From the NCBI RefSeq assembly GCF_000379725.1, contig NZ_KB903626.1, positions 47,082 through 111,081 on the forward strand: a stretch of DNA of 64,000 nucleotides, written 5' to 3'. This DNA is from Cytophaga aurantiaca DSM 3654. GTDB taxonomy: Bacteria > Bacteroidota > Bacteroidia > Cytophagales > Cytophagaceae. The translations under genes were made by a program, and so were the position numbers. Under the pieces are notes generated by a model. The model saw only the letters and a program-made list of their open reading frames with translations, was not told the DNA's origin and made no database searches. Position 1 is the stretch's first letter. Each line of letters opens with the position of its first letter. Of this stretch, positions 29,441-39,600 are shown piece after piece.

Positions 29441-29476
29441 AATTTATATAATACTAATAACAATTATTACATTTAA

Positions 29477-30136
29477 ATGACTCTTATGAAACGCATTATA
29501 TTCACATTTCTAGTAGGACTTTTTTCTACATTCATAGCACTTCAAGCGCAAGCACAAAATGAGCCTCAAAAAACGGGTACGGTAGATGTTGAGTACATCC
29601 TGGAAAATTTACCTGAAATGAAAAAGCTAAATGCTGACATTAAGGTTTATGAACAACAATTGAAAGCTCAATTAGATAGTAAAGGAGCTGAATACCAACG
29701 TAAATTAGACGAATATCAGAGAGGCGTAGAAGCAAATGTGTTGTTGCCTTCAGTTAGAGCTGATAAAGAAAAAGAATTGATGGCGTTGCAACAATCTATA
29801 CAGGAATTTGAAAGATCTGCACAAGAAGATTTAGAAAGCAAATATTTAAGTTTGCTTGAACCGATTAATTCAAAAGTTCAGGCATCTATTGAGAAAGTTG
29901 CAGCTGCAAACAACTTTACGTACATCCTTTCTGTAAGCCTATATAGTGGTGAAAGAGTTGTTTTATATTCTAAATATAAAGAAGCAAATGATATCTCTTT
30001 GTTGGTGTTAAAGGATCTAGGTGTAATACTTCCTGCACCTGGCACTACTACTGGTGCTACGACCACAACTACACCGACAACTACCACAACAACAACGACA
30101 CCGCCGGTTAAAACAACCGCACCGGTTAAAAAATAA
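29477..30136 (+). CDS. OmpH/Skp-family periplasmic chaperone 2 with Thr-rich tail
   Basis: A 219-residue paralogue of the preceding chaperone. The signal peptide cleaves near ALQAQA. It has TGTVDVEYILENLPEMKKLN, a long coiled coil (about residues 45-125) and the C-terminal beta segment FTYILSVSLYSGERVVLYS. About 35 added residues are almost only Thr and Pro (encoded at 30040-30115), ending in PVKK. The tail is not part of the Skp fold and may be a linker or a simple-repeat expansion. Start ATG 29477; ATG 29486 is possible. A strong terminator follows. Confidence 0.88.
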   Translation: MTLMKRIIFTFLVGLFSTFIALQAQAQNEPQKTGTVDVEYILENLPEMKKLNADIKVYEQQLKAQLDSKGAEYQRKLDEYQRGVEANVLLPSVRADKEKELMALQQSIQEFERSAQEDLESKYLSLLEPINSKVQASIEKVAAANNFTYILSVSLYSGERVVLYSKYKEANDISLLVLKDLGVILPAPGTTTGATTTTTPTTTTTTTTPPVKTTAPVKK

Positions 30137-30140
30137 ATTA

Positions 30141-30169
30141 AAGGCTTCCAAATCGGAAGCCTTTTTTTA
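30141..30169 (+). terminator. Terminator after the bamA-ompH operon
   Basis: A GGCTTCC/GGAAGCC stem extended by flanking A/T pairs (arms AAGGCTTCC and GGAAGCCTT), 5-base loop, followed by seven T. It lies right after the second ompH stop and just before ldcA. Confidence 0.88.
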
Positions 30170-30179
30170 TATTTAATAC

Positions 30180-31061
30180 ATGAAGCAATCTCCTACAACC
30201 ATTCATGTTGTTGCACCCGCAGGTGCTGTAAATAAAGACGCCGCTAAAAAAGGAATCGAATATCTCCGTTCCTTGGATCTTTCGTTTATAGAAGGTGCCA
30301 ACGTATATAATAAAGATGGCTACCTTGCAGGTACGGATGCAGATCGATTAAGTGATTTACAAGCTGCGTTAGATGATACAAAATCAGCTGCTGTGTGGAT
30401 AGCACGTGGCGGTTATGGAACTTCACGTATTATAGATCAGATCCGCTGGACCAAATTTTTTAAAAGCCCAAAATGGTTAATTGGTTTCAGTGATATCACC
30501 GCGTTACACATTCACTTATCAAACAATAATATTCCAAGTATCCACGGACCAATGGTGGCACAGGCTTCAGATCCGACTCAAAAAGTTGCTGTTGATCTGG
30601 TTGCTTCTATACTAAAGAATGATCTGCCTGACTATTCCCTTTTCTCGGATAAGAACAACCGAACCGGAAAGGCCCGCGGACCAATTACCGGCGGAAATCT
30701 GACACTTATTTGCTGCAGTCTCGGTACCAAGTCGGAGATCATTACAGACAATAAAATATTATTCATTGAAGAGATCAACGAAGCTGCATACCGCATAGAC
30801 CGTATGCTTGTACAACTAAAGCGTGCAGGTAAGCTGAAAAAAATAAAAGGACTGATTGTTGGTCACATGACCAATATTGAAGAGGAAAAAGAATTCGGGA
30901 AATCCTACATTGAAATCATTTCTGATTTAGTCAAAGAATATTCATTCCCGGTTTGTTTTCAGTTTCCTTCAGGCCACGAAACACCAAACATGCCATTGAT
31001 ACTAGGCATGAAAAGTGAATTGATCGTTGATAAAAACGAAGTACAGTTAAAATATTTATAA
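30180..31061 (+). CDS. LD-carboxypeptidase, peptidase family S66
   Basis: A 293-residue enzyme of the LdcA type, which removes the terminal D-Ala from the tetrapeptide of recycled murein. Motifs are WIARGGYGTSRII, IGFSDITALHIHL with nucleophile S104, GPITGGNLTLICCSLGT, FIEEINEAAYRIDRML with E197, and FPSGHETPNMPLILG with H266. The spacing fits the Ser-Glu-His triad of S66. No signal peptide, so cytoplasmic recycling is expected. Its 3' end overlaps the convergent M28 gene by six bases. Confidence 0.9.
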   Translation: MKQSPTTIHVVAPAGAVNKDAAKKGIEYLRSLDLSFIEGANVYNKDGYLAGTDADRLSDLQAALDDTKSAAVWIARGGYGTSRIIDQIRWTKFFKSPKWLIGFSDITALHIHLSNNNIPSIHGPMVAQASDPTQKVAVDLVASILKNDLPDYSLFSDKNNRTGKARGPITGGNLTLICCSLGTKSEIITDNKILFIEEINEAAYRIDRMLVQLKRAGKLKKIKGLIVGHMTNIEEEKEFGKSYIEIISDLVKEYSFPVCFQFPSGHETPNMPLILGMKSELIVDKNEVQLKYL

Positions 31062-32066
31062 TTGCTCTCTATACAATACTTCTATTAGCGTTTGTCCAAC
31101 TGCCTTTAGCGTATTTTTATCAATGACATCCATGTTGTCGTTGTGCGTGTGCCAATACGAACCAAAGTAATTGCCATCACTCATTTCATATTCAATGATG
31201 TCGATCATTGGTATCATAGCCAATTTATTAATGTATGTATGATCATCTGTGATCGGCTCGCTTTGTACGGAAATAAAATGCTTAGCATAACCCAATCGCG
31301 CTGCCGCTGACCACACATTCTGCACTACAGAGGGTGCACTTTGCATAGATACTCCTTCTTTAGCAAACGTGGCATCTTTAGCACCAACCATGTCTAACAG
31401 GATGCCATAATATGCTGAATAGTTTGCTTTATGTTTGTGCGTAGCCCAGTATTGTGAACCTAAACACCAACTATCATTCTGGTATTCGCCCGGATAAAAC
31501 ATCGGCTGGCCATAATCTTCACCGTCAAATAAAATAATATCGAAACCAACGTCCGGCTTTTTTTCTGCTGCATTAATTACACGTGCGAGCTCCATTAAAA
31601 TCCCTACTCCGCTTGCTCCGTCATTTGCTCCATCAAAAGGCTTTTTCGGATTTGCTTTATCCTGATCTGCAAACGGCCGTGTATCCCAGTGTGCAGCCAA
31701 CAGTATACGTTTAGTTGCTTTATGATTAAACGTAACAACTAAATTTTTTAATTTCAAATCTGTTCCGTCAAATGCTTTTGATGTAAACTCCTGGCGATAA
31801 ATAAAACCACCATGCTTCATGAAAAAGCGTGCTAAGAATTCACCACAGTCAACATGTGATTTTGTGTTCGGCACTCTTGGACCAAAAGCCACCTGAGCTG
31901 CAACATATTCATAGGACGAATCTGCATTGAAATCCGGTGTTGCAATAGCCGGCAATGGCTTTGCCTCTACAGGTTTTTCAGCAGGTTTCTTGCCAGAATC
32001 ACAACCCAACAATACTATACCTGCACTCAGTACAGCTCCTAAAAAAATATTTTTGTTATTCTTCAT
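31056..32066 (-). CDS. M28-family glutaminyl-cyclase-like lipoprotein
   Basis: A 336-residue zinc-dependent aminopeptidase-fold lipoprotein (lipobox L-L-G-C). Zinc-ligand motifs are HWDTRPFADQD, DGANDGASGVGILMELAR, ILFDGEDYG and YWHTHNDNMDVID. The pattern with DTRP and one catalytic zinc resembles glutaminyl-peptide cyclotransferase rather than a two-zinc aminopeptidase. Such an enzyme would cyclise N-terminal Gln of exported proteins; many signal peptides in this window cleave just before Gln (for example LLAQ, NAQK, SYSQ). The ATG at 32066 gives a proper signal peptide. The start overlaps the end of cysS by 11 bases. Confidence 0.85.
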   Translation of the reverse strand: MKNNKNIFLGAVLSAGIVLLGCDSGKKPAEKPVEAKPLPAIATPDFNADSSYEYVAAQVAFGPRVPNTKSHVDCGEFLARFFMKHGGFIYRQEFTSKAFDGTDLKLKNLVVTFNHKATKRILLAAHWDTRPFADQDKANPKKPFDGANDGASGVGILMELARVINAAEKKPDVGFDIILFDGEDYGQPMFYPGEYQNDSWCLGSQYWATHKHKANYSAYYGILLDMVGAKDATFAKEGVSMQSAPSVVQNVWSAAARLGYAKHFISVQSEPITDDHTYINKLAMIPMIDIIEYEMSDGNYFGSYWHTHNDNMDVIDKNTLKAVGQTLIEVLYREQL

Positions 32067-33549
32067 AAGCCCAGTCAATACCATGTTTCATATCTTTAAT
32101 AGCCAATCCTTGTTGTTTAAAATACATGCGTATCTGATCAACTTTATCGTATTGTTTATTTTCTTTTGCTTCTTTATACAGTTCCAATAAACCTTTTATC
32201 AAACCTTCCGGATCAATAGCCACTTCATCTACAAGACCAAGCACATCATATACCAATGCAGTATAATTTGCTTTCATAGATTCAAATGTTTCTTTTGAAA
32301 GCACCGATGTGGACTTTTGCTTCAGATAAAACACATTGATCTTTTTTATCAGATTGAATAACGAAGCAATTGCAATTGCAGTATTGAAATCATCTGACAT
32401 ACCTTTGTAGCAGTCCGAAATTATTTTTTCAATCTCAGTATTTAAAGCAGCATCCTGCTCGGCAACAACTTCGGTATATTCAAGGCTATTCAGCATTTTT
32501 AGACCGTTCATTATTTTTCTGTAAGCCTTATATGCTGCTTTCAAACCATCGTTCGAAAAATCCAATGTGCTTCTGTATTGTGCCTGTAAAATAAAGAAGC
32601 GCACCGTCATCGGAGAATAAGCTTGCTCCAACAAACTATGCTTGCCTGCAAACAATTCATTCAACGTAATAAAATTACCCAATGATTTACCCATCTTCTG
32701 TCCGTTGATGGTAATCATATTGTTGTGCAGCCAATACTTAGCCGGTTCTTTTTTATTTGCAGCAACCGATTGTGCAATTTCACATTCATGATGCGGGAAC
32801 ATTAGATCCATACCGCCGCCATGTATATCAAATGTTTCGCCAAGGTATTTTGTACTCATTGCTGAACACTCTAAATGCCAGCCCGGGAAACCTTTACCCC
32901 ATGGGGAATCCCACTTCATAATGTGCTCCGGCGAAGCAAGTTTCCATAAAGCAAAATCAAGCGAACTCTTTTTAGATTGCTGCCCGTCCAGGTTGCGTGT
33001 ACCGCTTACCAGATCTTCTAAAATACGTCCTGATAAATGACCGTATTTATGTTTATCTCCTGTAAATTTTTCAACGTTAAAATAAACCGAGCCTTCATTT
33101 TCATACGCATAGCCGCTTGATAAAATTTCTTCTACCATTCTGATCTGCTCCGGAATGTGGCCCGATGCAGTAGGCTCAATACTTGGAGGCAGTACATTTA
33201 ATTTGCGTAATGCATCGTGGTAATATTCTGTATAGCGCTGAACAATTTCCATGGGTTCAACTTTATCCAGTTTCGCTTTTTTAGCAATCTTATCTTCCCC
33301 ATCATCTGCATCATGCTCTAAATGCCCTACGTCTGTAATATTCCGAACGTAACGCACCTGATATTTTAAATGCTGTAAGTATCTGAAAACAATATCAAAT
33401 GTAATTGCGCTGCGTGCATGACCAAGATGCCCTTCTCCGTATACGGTAGGTCCGCACACATACATGCCTACAAAGGGAGCATGTATTGGTTCAAATACTT
33501 CTTTTTTTCTTGTCAGTGTATTGTATACAACTAATTTTTCTATTGCCAT
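32056..33549 (-). CDS. cysS: Cysteinyl-tRNA synthetase
   Basis: A class I aminoacyl-tRNA synthetase of 497 residues. The N-terminal VYNTLTRKKEVFEPI, YVCGPTVYGEGHLGHARSA with the HIGH-like motif and a zinc-binding Cys, ECSAMSTKYLGETFDIHGGG and the KMSKS-like GQKMGKSLGNF are all present. It also has the C-terminal helical anticodon region. It is the middle gene of a minus-strand set: EEP-domain protein, cysS, M28 lipoprotein. Confidence 0.96.
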   Translation of the reverse strand: MAIEKLVVYNTLTRKKEVFEPIHAPFVGMYVCGPTVYGEGHLGHARSAITFDIVFRYLQHLKYQVRYVRNITDVGHLEHDADDGEDKIAKKAKLDKVEPMEIVQRYTEYYHDALRKLNVLPPSIEPTASGHIPEQIRMVEEILSSGYAYENEGSVYFNVEKFTGDKHKYGHLSGRILEDLVSGTRNLDGQQSKKSSLDFALWKLASPEHIMKWDSPWGKGFPGWHLECSAMSTKYLGETFDIHGGGMDLMFPHHECEIAQSVAANKKEPAKYWLHNNMITINGQKMGKSLGNFITLNELFAGKHSLLEQAYSPMTVRFFILQAQYRSTLDFSNDGLKAAYKAYRKIMNGLKMLNSLEYTEVVAEQDAALNTEIEKIISDCYKGMSDDFNTAIAIASLFNLIKKINVFYLKQKSTSVLSKETFESMKANYTALVYDVLGLVDEVAIDPEGLIKGLLELYKEAKENKQYDKVDQIRMYFKQQGLAIKDMKHGIDWAYEE

Positions 33550-33561
33550 TTCAGGTAATTA

Positions 33562-34626
33562 TTATTTAAACCTATATGAAGCTATAATTGGAAAATGATC
33601 TGTAAAAGATACAGAAGATTTTGTTTCAAAATCCGTTACGATCAAATTTGAATCGCAAAACTGATGATCGATGCGAAGAAACGGGATCTTGCCATTAAAG
33701 GTAAATCCAAAACCATTGCCTTTTCTTTCAAATGCATTCGTTAATACATCTGCTAATTTTTCATATGTATAACTATATGGCGGATCATTCAGATCACCAC
33801 ACACTACAGCTTTGTAGGGCGATTCTTTTATATGACCAACGAGTTTATCAACCTGAATGCTCCGATTAATGGTTCCGTTTTTATATTTAAGAAAGGCCTG
33901 CATTACTTTTGTTTTCGATTTATTATCAAAATGACTTTCTGCAATCTCTTTATCATCAATACTCATGGATTGCAAGTGCATATTGTACACACGCGCTTTA
34001 CCGGCAGGAAAATCAATATCTGCATAAATGGTTTGATTGTTTGAACCTTCGTGAAAAACCACTTTACCTTTTGACAATATCGGAAACTTACTGAAGATGA
34101 CCATTCCAAAAGTGCCGCCGGTATGATTTTTAAATGTAGTGCTGAAATAATAATACGGATATTTCTTTTTAATTCTATGTAGCGTATTGAACAAGGTATC
34201 TTTGGGATCGTTGTAAAACTCCTGCAAACACACTACATCCGCTTCAGATTTTTTTACAAAATCAATAATTTTTCGTGTGGTCGAAAAGGTTTTGTCCGCA
34301 AACTGCGGATACACATTAAACAACCGGATGTTATACGACAAAACAGAAAATTCCTTGGGTTTATCTGACGTTGAGGAAACAGAAACAGAGCGTTGAATAA
34401 ATTTCCAATTAATTAATAATAAGACAATTGGAAGTATAAAAAGTCGGTTTCGTTTTACAGCCCAATAAACCAGCATGATCACCAATACAACCAATCCGGC
34501 TGGAATAAATAAACCGATGAAGCTGCTATACCAAAATGTCCGCGGGGAAATGTCCGGCATAAAATATAGTCCTATAGACATTACTGTCAATAGAATAGCG
34601 CCTTTATATGTTCTTTCTTCAGTCAT
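33562..34626 (-). CDS. Membrane-anchored endonuclease/exonuclease/phosphatase family protein
   Basis: A 354-residue protein with two or three N-terminal membrane helices (about residues 10-85) followed by an EEP (DNase I/sphingomyelinase fold) domain. Motifs are FSVLSYNIRLFNVY, DVVCLQEFYND with the metal-binding Glu, VYNMHLQSMS, VVCGDLNDPPYSYTYEK and the C-terminal SFTDHFPIIASYRF with the catalytic Asp-His pair. The substrate may be a nucleic acid, phosphoinositide or other phosphodiester. The gene begins a minus-strand operon with cysS 12 bases downstream. Confidence 0.85.
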   Translation of the reverse strand: MTEERTYKGAILLTVMSIGLYFMPDISPRTFWYSSFIGLFIPAGLVVLVIMLVYWAVKRNRLFILPIVLLLINWKFIQRSVSVSSTSDKPKEFSVLSYNIRLFNVYPQFADKTFSTTRKIIDFVKKSEADVVCLQEFYNDPKDTLFNTLHRIKKKYPYYYFSTTFKNHTGGTFGMVIFSKFPILSKGKVVFHEGSNNQTIYADIDFPAGKARVYNMHLQSMSIDDKEIAESHFDNKSKTKVMQAFLKYKNGTINRSIQVDKLVGHIKESPYKAVVCGDLNDPPYSYTYEKLADVLTNAFERKGNGFGFTFNGKIPFLRIDHQFCDSNLIVTDFETKSSVSFTDHFPIIASYRFK

Positions 34627-34643
34627 TCAAGTTTATTGGATAG

Positions 34644-34651
34644 CAAATATA
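34644..34651 (-). promoter_or_regulatory. Candidate -7 box for the EEP-cysS-M28 operon
   Basis: The minus strand reads TATATTTG, an exact TAnnTTTG match 17 bases before the ATG at 34626, implying a short leader. No correctly spaced -33 element is evident. Confidence 0.35.
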
Positions 34652-34723
34652 GGGATTGCATGGCTTGAATTGATATGACAATTAAAATATTCAACCCTAT
34701 TCTCCAGATATTTTTAACGGATT

Positions 34724-34755
34724 TTTGGAATCCATCTACAAAATGTTTAATATTG
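34724..34755 (+). promoter_or_regulatory. Candidate promoter of the rimP-nusA-infB operon
   Basis: TTTG (34724-34727) and TAATATTG (34748-34755, one mismatch to TAnnTTTG) are separated by 20 bases. It would start a leader of about 60 bases that contains the hairpin at 34780-34806. Confidence 0.5.
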
Positions 34756-34779
34756 TATTGTAGAACGAATTGAATACTG

Positions 34780-34806
34780 AAAAGAGGGGACTGTGTCCCC
34801 TCTTTT
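34780..34806 (+). terminator. Perfect leader hairpin before rimP (possible attenuator)
   Basis: A 12-bp perfect stem (34780-34791 with 34795-34806) around a 3-base loop, GC-rich at its top, ending in TTTT and then GTTT. It has the form of an intrinsic terminator. It ends 19 bases before the rimP ATG and after the candidate promoter, so it lies inside the operon's own leader. No gene on the plus strand upstream needs it. Attenuation is inferred. Confidence 0.65.
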
Positions 34807-34825
34807 GTTTCTGTATCAAATCATT

Positions 34826-35326
34826 ATGAGTAAGCAGGAGTTAGAAATTAAAACATACGTATCGGATTTATTACAGGAAAGAGCAGAGATTTTTCTTGTT
34901 GATATTGTGTTTGGAGGAACGAACTCAAGAAAAAAAATCCTTGTGATCCTTGATAAAGACTCAGGCATTCTGATTGACGAATGCGGAGAATTCAGCAGAG
35001 CATTAGGAAATTTAATTGAAGAAAATAATCTATTTGGCGATGCACCTTATGTACTAGAGGTTTCGTCTCCTGGCATGGACAGACCGCTTCAAGTAACCAG
35101 ACAATACAAAAGAAGAATTGGGAATAAGCTGAACTTTCTTTTGAATGATGGCAGCCAGTTTGAAGCCGTATTAACAAGTGTATCTGAAGACGGAGTTGTT
35201 GTTGAGCCAATCCCAGCAAAAGTAAAAAAGAGTAAAAAAGAGGCGACTGTTGAATTGGCTCCCGAGCCAAGAAAACTTCGTTTCGAGGAAATAAAAAAGT
35301 GTAACCTAATTGTATCGTTTAAATAA
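34826..35326 (+). CDS. rimP: Ribosome maturation factor RimP
   Basis: A 166-residue protein needed for 30S maturation. Family features are EIFLVDIVFGGTNSRKKILVILD, IDECGEFSRALGNLIEE, the signature YVLEVSSPGMDRPLQ, and a C-terminal SH3-like domain with LRFEEIKKCNLIVSF. A Lys-rich insertion (KVKKSKKEATVELAPEP) interrupts the C-terminal domain. The ATG at 34826 is chosen because the upstream in-frame extension is encoded by the leader hairpin. nusA starts one base after the stop. Confidence 0.92.
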   Translation: MSKQELEIKTYVSDLLQERAEIFLVDIVFGGTNSRKKILVILDKDSGILIDECGEFSRALGNLIEENNLFGDAPYVLEVSSPGMDRPLQVTRQYKRRIGNKLNFLLNDGSQFEAVLTSVSEDGVVVEPIPAKVKKSKKEATVELAPEPRKLRFEEIKKCNLIVSFK

Positions 35327-35327
35327 A

Positions 35328-36584
35328 ATGGATACTTCAACTTTAATAGAATCGTTTGCAGAGTTTGCAAAATTCAAGAGCATAGACCGCCCAACCATGA
35401 TGAAAATCGTGGAAGATGTGTTTCGTACCATGATCCGTAAAAAATACGGAACAGATGACAACTTCAACGTTATTATCAACGTCGATAAGGGTGACCTTGA
35501 AATCTGGTGGATGAGAGAAATTGTTTCAGATGACTTTGCTGAAGACAGTTTTGATTACGATCCAAACAAACATATTTCTTTAACAGATGCTCATTTGATT
35601 GAAAAAGATTTTGAGGAAGGTGAAGAAGTAGCTACAGAAGTTAAGTTAGAGGACTTCGGCAGAAGAATGGTTCAGACTGCGCGTCAGACGTTGATTCAAA
35701 AAGTTAAGGATCTTGAAAAAGACAACCTTTTCCAAAAATATAAAGATCTTGTTGGTGAAATTATCAATGGCGAAGTATATCAAGTACTAAGCAAAGAAAT
35801 TTTATTGATCGATGCAGATGGTAATGAATTAGCATTGCCAAAATTTGAGCAGATCCCGAAAGACCGTTTCCGTAAAGGTGACAACGTACGTGCTATTGTA
35901 CACCGCGTTGAAATGCATAATGGAAATCCAAAAATTATTCTTTCAAGAACTTCTCCTAAGTTCTTAGAACGTTTGTTCGAACTTGAAGTTCCTGAAGTGT
36001 ATGATGGCTTGATCTCGATCCGTAACATTGTTCGTGAGCCGGGTGAGCGTGCTAAAGTAGCTGTTGAATCGTATGATGATCGTATTGATCCGGTTGGTGC
36101 TTGTGTTGGTATGAAAGGTTCTCGTATTCACAGCATTGTTCGTGAATTGGAAAACGAAAATATTGACGTAATCAACTTTACAGATAACATCGACTTATTT
36201 ATAGCTCGTGCTTTGAGCCCTGCTAAAATCAGCAGTCTTAAAGTTGAAGCAGACAAAGGCCGTGCCTCTGTTTTCTTAAAACCGGATCAGGTATCCCTTG
36301 CTATCGGTAAAGGCGGACAGAACATTAAACTTGCCAGCAAATTGGTAGGCTTGGAAATAGATGTATTCAGAGAATTAACAGGCAATGAAGACAACGAAGA
36401 TGTTGACTTAACAGAATTTGTTGATGAAATTGAAGACTGGATCTTAGAAGAATTAAAACGCATTGGTTTGGATACTGCTAAGAGTGTATTGGCTTTAAGT
36501 AAAGATGACCTTGTACGTCGTACAGAATTAGAAGAAGAAACTGTAGAAGATGTGCTTCAAATTCTGAGACAGGAATTTGAATAA
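35328..36584 (+). CDS. nusA: Transcription termination/antitermination factor NusA
   Basis: A 418-residue NusA. The N-terminal RNA-polymerase-binding domain (residues 1-130) is followed by an S1 domain (EIINGEVYQVLSKEILLI...), KH1 with GACVGMKGSRIHSIVREL, KH2 with AIGKGGQNIKLASKLVG, and a short acidic C-terminal helical region (LKRIGLDTAKSVLALSKDDL). It modulates pausing, termination and antitermination. In E. coli nusA autoregulates this operon through leader termination, relevant to the hairpin before rimP. Confidence 0.95.
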   Translation: MDTSTLIESFAEFAKFKSIDRPTMMKIVEDVFRTMIRKKYGTDDNFNVIINVDKGDLEIWWMREIVSDDFAEDSFDYDPNKHISLTDAHLIEKDFEEGEEVATEVKLEDFGRRMVQTARQTLIQKVKDLEKDNLFQKYKDLVGEIINGEVYQVLSKEILLIDADGNELALPKFEQIPKDRFRKGDNVRAIVHRVEMHNGNPKIILSRTSPKFLERLFELEVPEVYDGLISIRNIVREPGERAKVAVESYDDRIDPVGACVGMKGSRIHSIVRELENENIDVINFTDNIDLFIARALSPAKISSLKVEADKGRASVFLKPDQVSLAIGKGGQNIKLASKLVGLEIDVFRELTGNEDNEDVDLTEFVDEIEDWILEELKRIGLDTAKSVLALSKDDLVRRTELEEETVEDVLQILRQEFE

Positions 36585-36613
36585 AAAATAATAGTTGAAT
36601 AAATAATTTATAA

Positions 36614-39600
36614 ATGGCTGAAGAAAAAATGATGCGGCTTAGCCAAGTGGCGAGGAATCTGAATGTCGGTACATCGACAATCATAGATCACCTTTCTGCT
36701 AAGGGCTATGAGATTGAGAACAACCCCAATGCCAAGATTACTATGGACATGTATGGTATTCTTTCAAAAGAATATGCATCGTCTGCACAAGTAAAAAAAG
36801 AAGCTGAAAGCCTTAACATTGGCAAGAAGCACATGGGCGATGTTGTTATCGATGCCGGTCAAGTAAATATTGCTCCTGAGCACGAAGAAGAGGACGAAAT
36901 CAGAATTGTTAACAGCAATCCTGTGGAAGTTCCTGCTCAAGAGACACCAGTAGCAGTACCTGTTGCTGAAGAAACTCCGAAGGTGGAGTCGAAAGTATCT
37001 GCTCAGGATGATTCTAAAACTACGTTGCAGGGTCTTAAAGTATTGGGTAAAATTGATTTATCTACAGCCGATAAAGATTCTAAGAAACCAGCCAATACTG
37101 CTAAGCCAGCTGAAAAAGCGAAGTCAGAGAAACCTGCTGAAAAAGCTAAACCTGCTGCTAAAGCCGGTGCTCAGACAGAAGCTCCTAAAACAAAGGCTCC
37201 TAAGACTGAACCTGCTAAGCAGGCTGATTCTAAAATAGAAGCAGCTAAAGAATCGCCTTCAGAAGTTGCTGCACCAAAAACACCAGTTGCAGATCCTGTA
37301 GAAGCAGTGGCTTCACCGGTTGAAGATAAACCTTCTGTTGCTGAAATACCTGTTAAGCTTGTACAGGCACACGCCGACAAACTTCAAGGTTTAACTGTAT
37401 TAGGAAAAATTCAACTTCCGGATAAAAAGAAAGAACCAACGCGTGTTGCTTCTTCAGATGAAGTTGTAGATAAAAATAAAAATAAGCGCAAGCGTAAACG
37501 TCTTAATGACGGACCGCCAGGCAAACCTGTTGGAACAAATCCAAATGGACCTAGACCTGCGGGCGGTAATCCAAACGGACCTAGACCTGCTGGTGGACCA
37601 AACGGACCAAGACCTCAAGGTAGCAATCCAAATGGACCAAGACCTGCTGGTGGACCAAATCGACCAGGTGCTCCTGCTCGTCCTAACAGCAACGGGCCTA
37701 GACCTACGTTAACAAAAGCAAGTGAAAAAGGTGAAGTAACCGGAAAACAAATTCAGGAAAAAATTAAAGCTACCATGGCAAAATTGTCTGGTGGTGGAAA
37801 TTCAAAATCCGGACCGGTTAACAGAGCTAAATATCGTAAAGATAAGCGTTCTGCGATGGCTGATGCCGAAGAAGAACGTTTAATGGCAGAGCAGGAAGAT
37901 GCAAAAGCCTTAAAAGTTACAGAATTTATTTCTGCAAGTGACCTGGCATCATTGATGAATGTTAGTGTGAACGAAGTAATTTCGAAATGTATGATGATGG
38001 GTATGTTTGTATCTATCAATCAACGTTTGGATGCAGAAGCAATCACCATCATTGCAGATGAGTTTGGATACGATGTAAACTTCCAGACTACCGGTGAAGA
38101 AGATGATATTACAGTAGACGATCAAGACGATCCGGAATCATTGATTGAACGTGCACCGATTGTTACGATCATGGGTCACGTCGATCACGGTAAAACTTCT
38201 CTACTCGATTACATTCGTAAATCAAAAGTTGTAGCAGGTGAAGCTGGTGGTATCACACAGCACATTGGTGCATACAATGTTGTTACCGATTCAGGTAAAC
38301 CGATTACATTCCTTGATACACCCGGTCACGAAGCCTTTACAGCGATGCGTGCACGTGGTGCGAAAATCACAGATATTGTTATTATTGTTGTAGCTGCCGA
38401 TGACTCGGTGATGCCGCAAACAAAAGAAGCGATCAACCACGCGCGAGTAGCAGGTGTACCGATCATTATTGCAATCAATAAAATTGATAAGCCAGCTGCC
38501 AATCCGGATAAGATCAAAGAAGAACTTTCTAAAGAAAATATCTTAGTTGAAGACTGGGGTGGTAAATACCAATGCCAACCAATTTCTGCAAAAGCAGGTA
38601 CCGGTATCAGCGAATTACTTGATAAAGTATTGCTTGAAGCAGAGATGCTTGAATTAAAAGCAAACCCAAATAAACGCGCTGTTGGTGCTGTTATTGAAGC
38701 TTCTCTTGATAAAGGTAGAGGTTACGTAACAAACGTATTGGTTGAATCAGGTACCTTACGTATTGGTGACATCATCTTAGCGGGTGCACACTTCGGTCGT
38801 GTAAAAGCAATGGTAGACCATACAGGTAAAAAATTAAAAGAAGCAGGTCCGGCAATGCCTTTACAGGTATTGGGTCTGAACGGTGCACCACAAGCGGGTG
38901 ACAAGTTCCAGATCATGGAGACAGAACGTGAAGCGAGAGAGATTTCTTCAAGACGTGAGCAATTGTTACGTGAGCAAAGTATCCGTACCAAGAAACACAT
39001 TACCCTGGATGAGATTGGCCGTCGTCTTGCGATTGGTAACTTCAAAGAATTGAACATCATTGTTAAAGCCGATGTGGATGGTTCTGTTGAAGCCTTGTCT
39101 GATTCATTATTGAAATTATCTACAGAAGAAATTCAGATCCGTATCCTTCACAAAGGTGTGGGTCAGATCTCTGAATCGGATATCTTATTAGCATCAGCAT
39201 CCGATGCGATCATTGTTGCCTTCCAGGTACGTCCTTCTACAAGTGCGCGTAAATTGGCAGAGCAGGAACAGATCGAGATCCGTATGTACTCTATCATCTA
39301 CGACGCAATCAACGAAGTTAAGGATGCGATGGAAGGTATGCTTGAACCGAAATTAGAAGAAGTGATTCATGGTACAATTGATGTACGTGATGTCTTCAAA
39401 ATTACGAAGGTTGGTACAGTTGCCGGTGCATATGTAACAGAAGGATTTGTTAAGAGAAATCACAGAGTTCGTTTGATCCGCGATGGTATTGTTATGTACA
39501 CAGGTACAATCAGTGCATTGAAACGTTTCAAAGACGATGTGTCTGAAGTTAAAACAAGCTACGAATGTGGTATCAGCTTAAAAGGATACAACGATATCTT

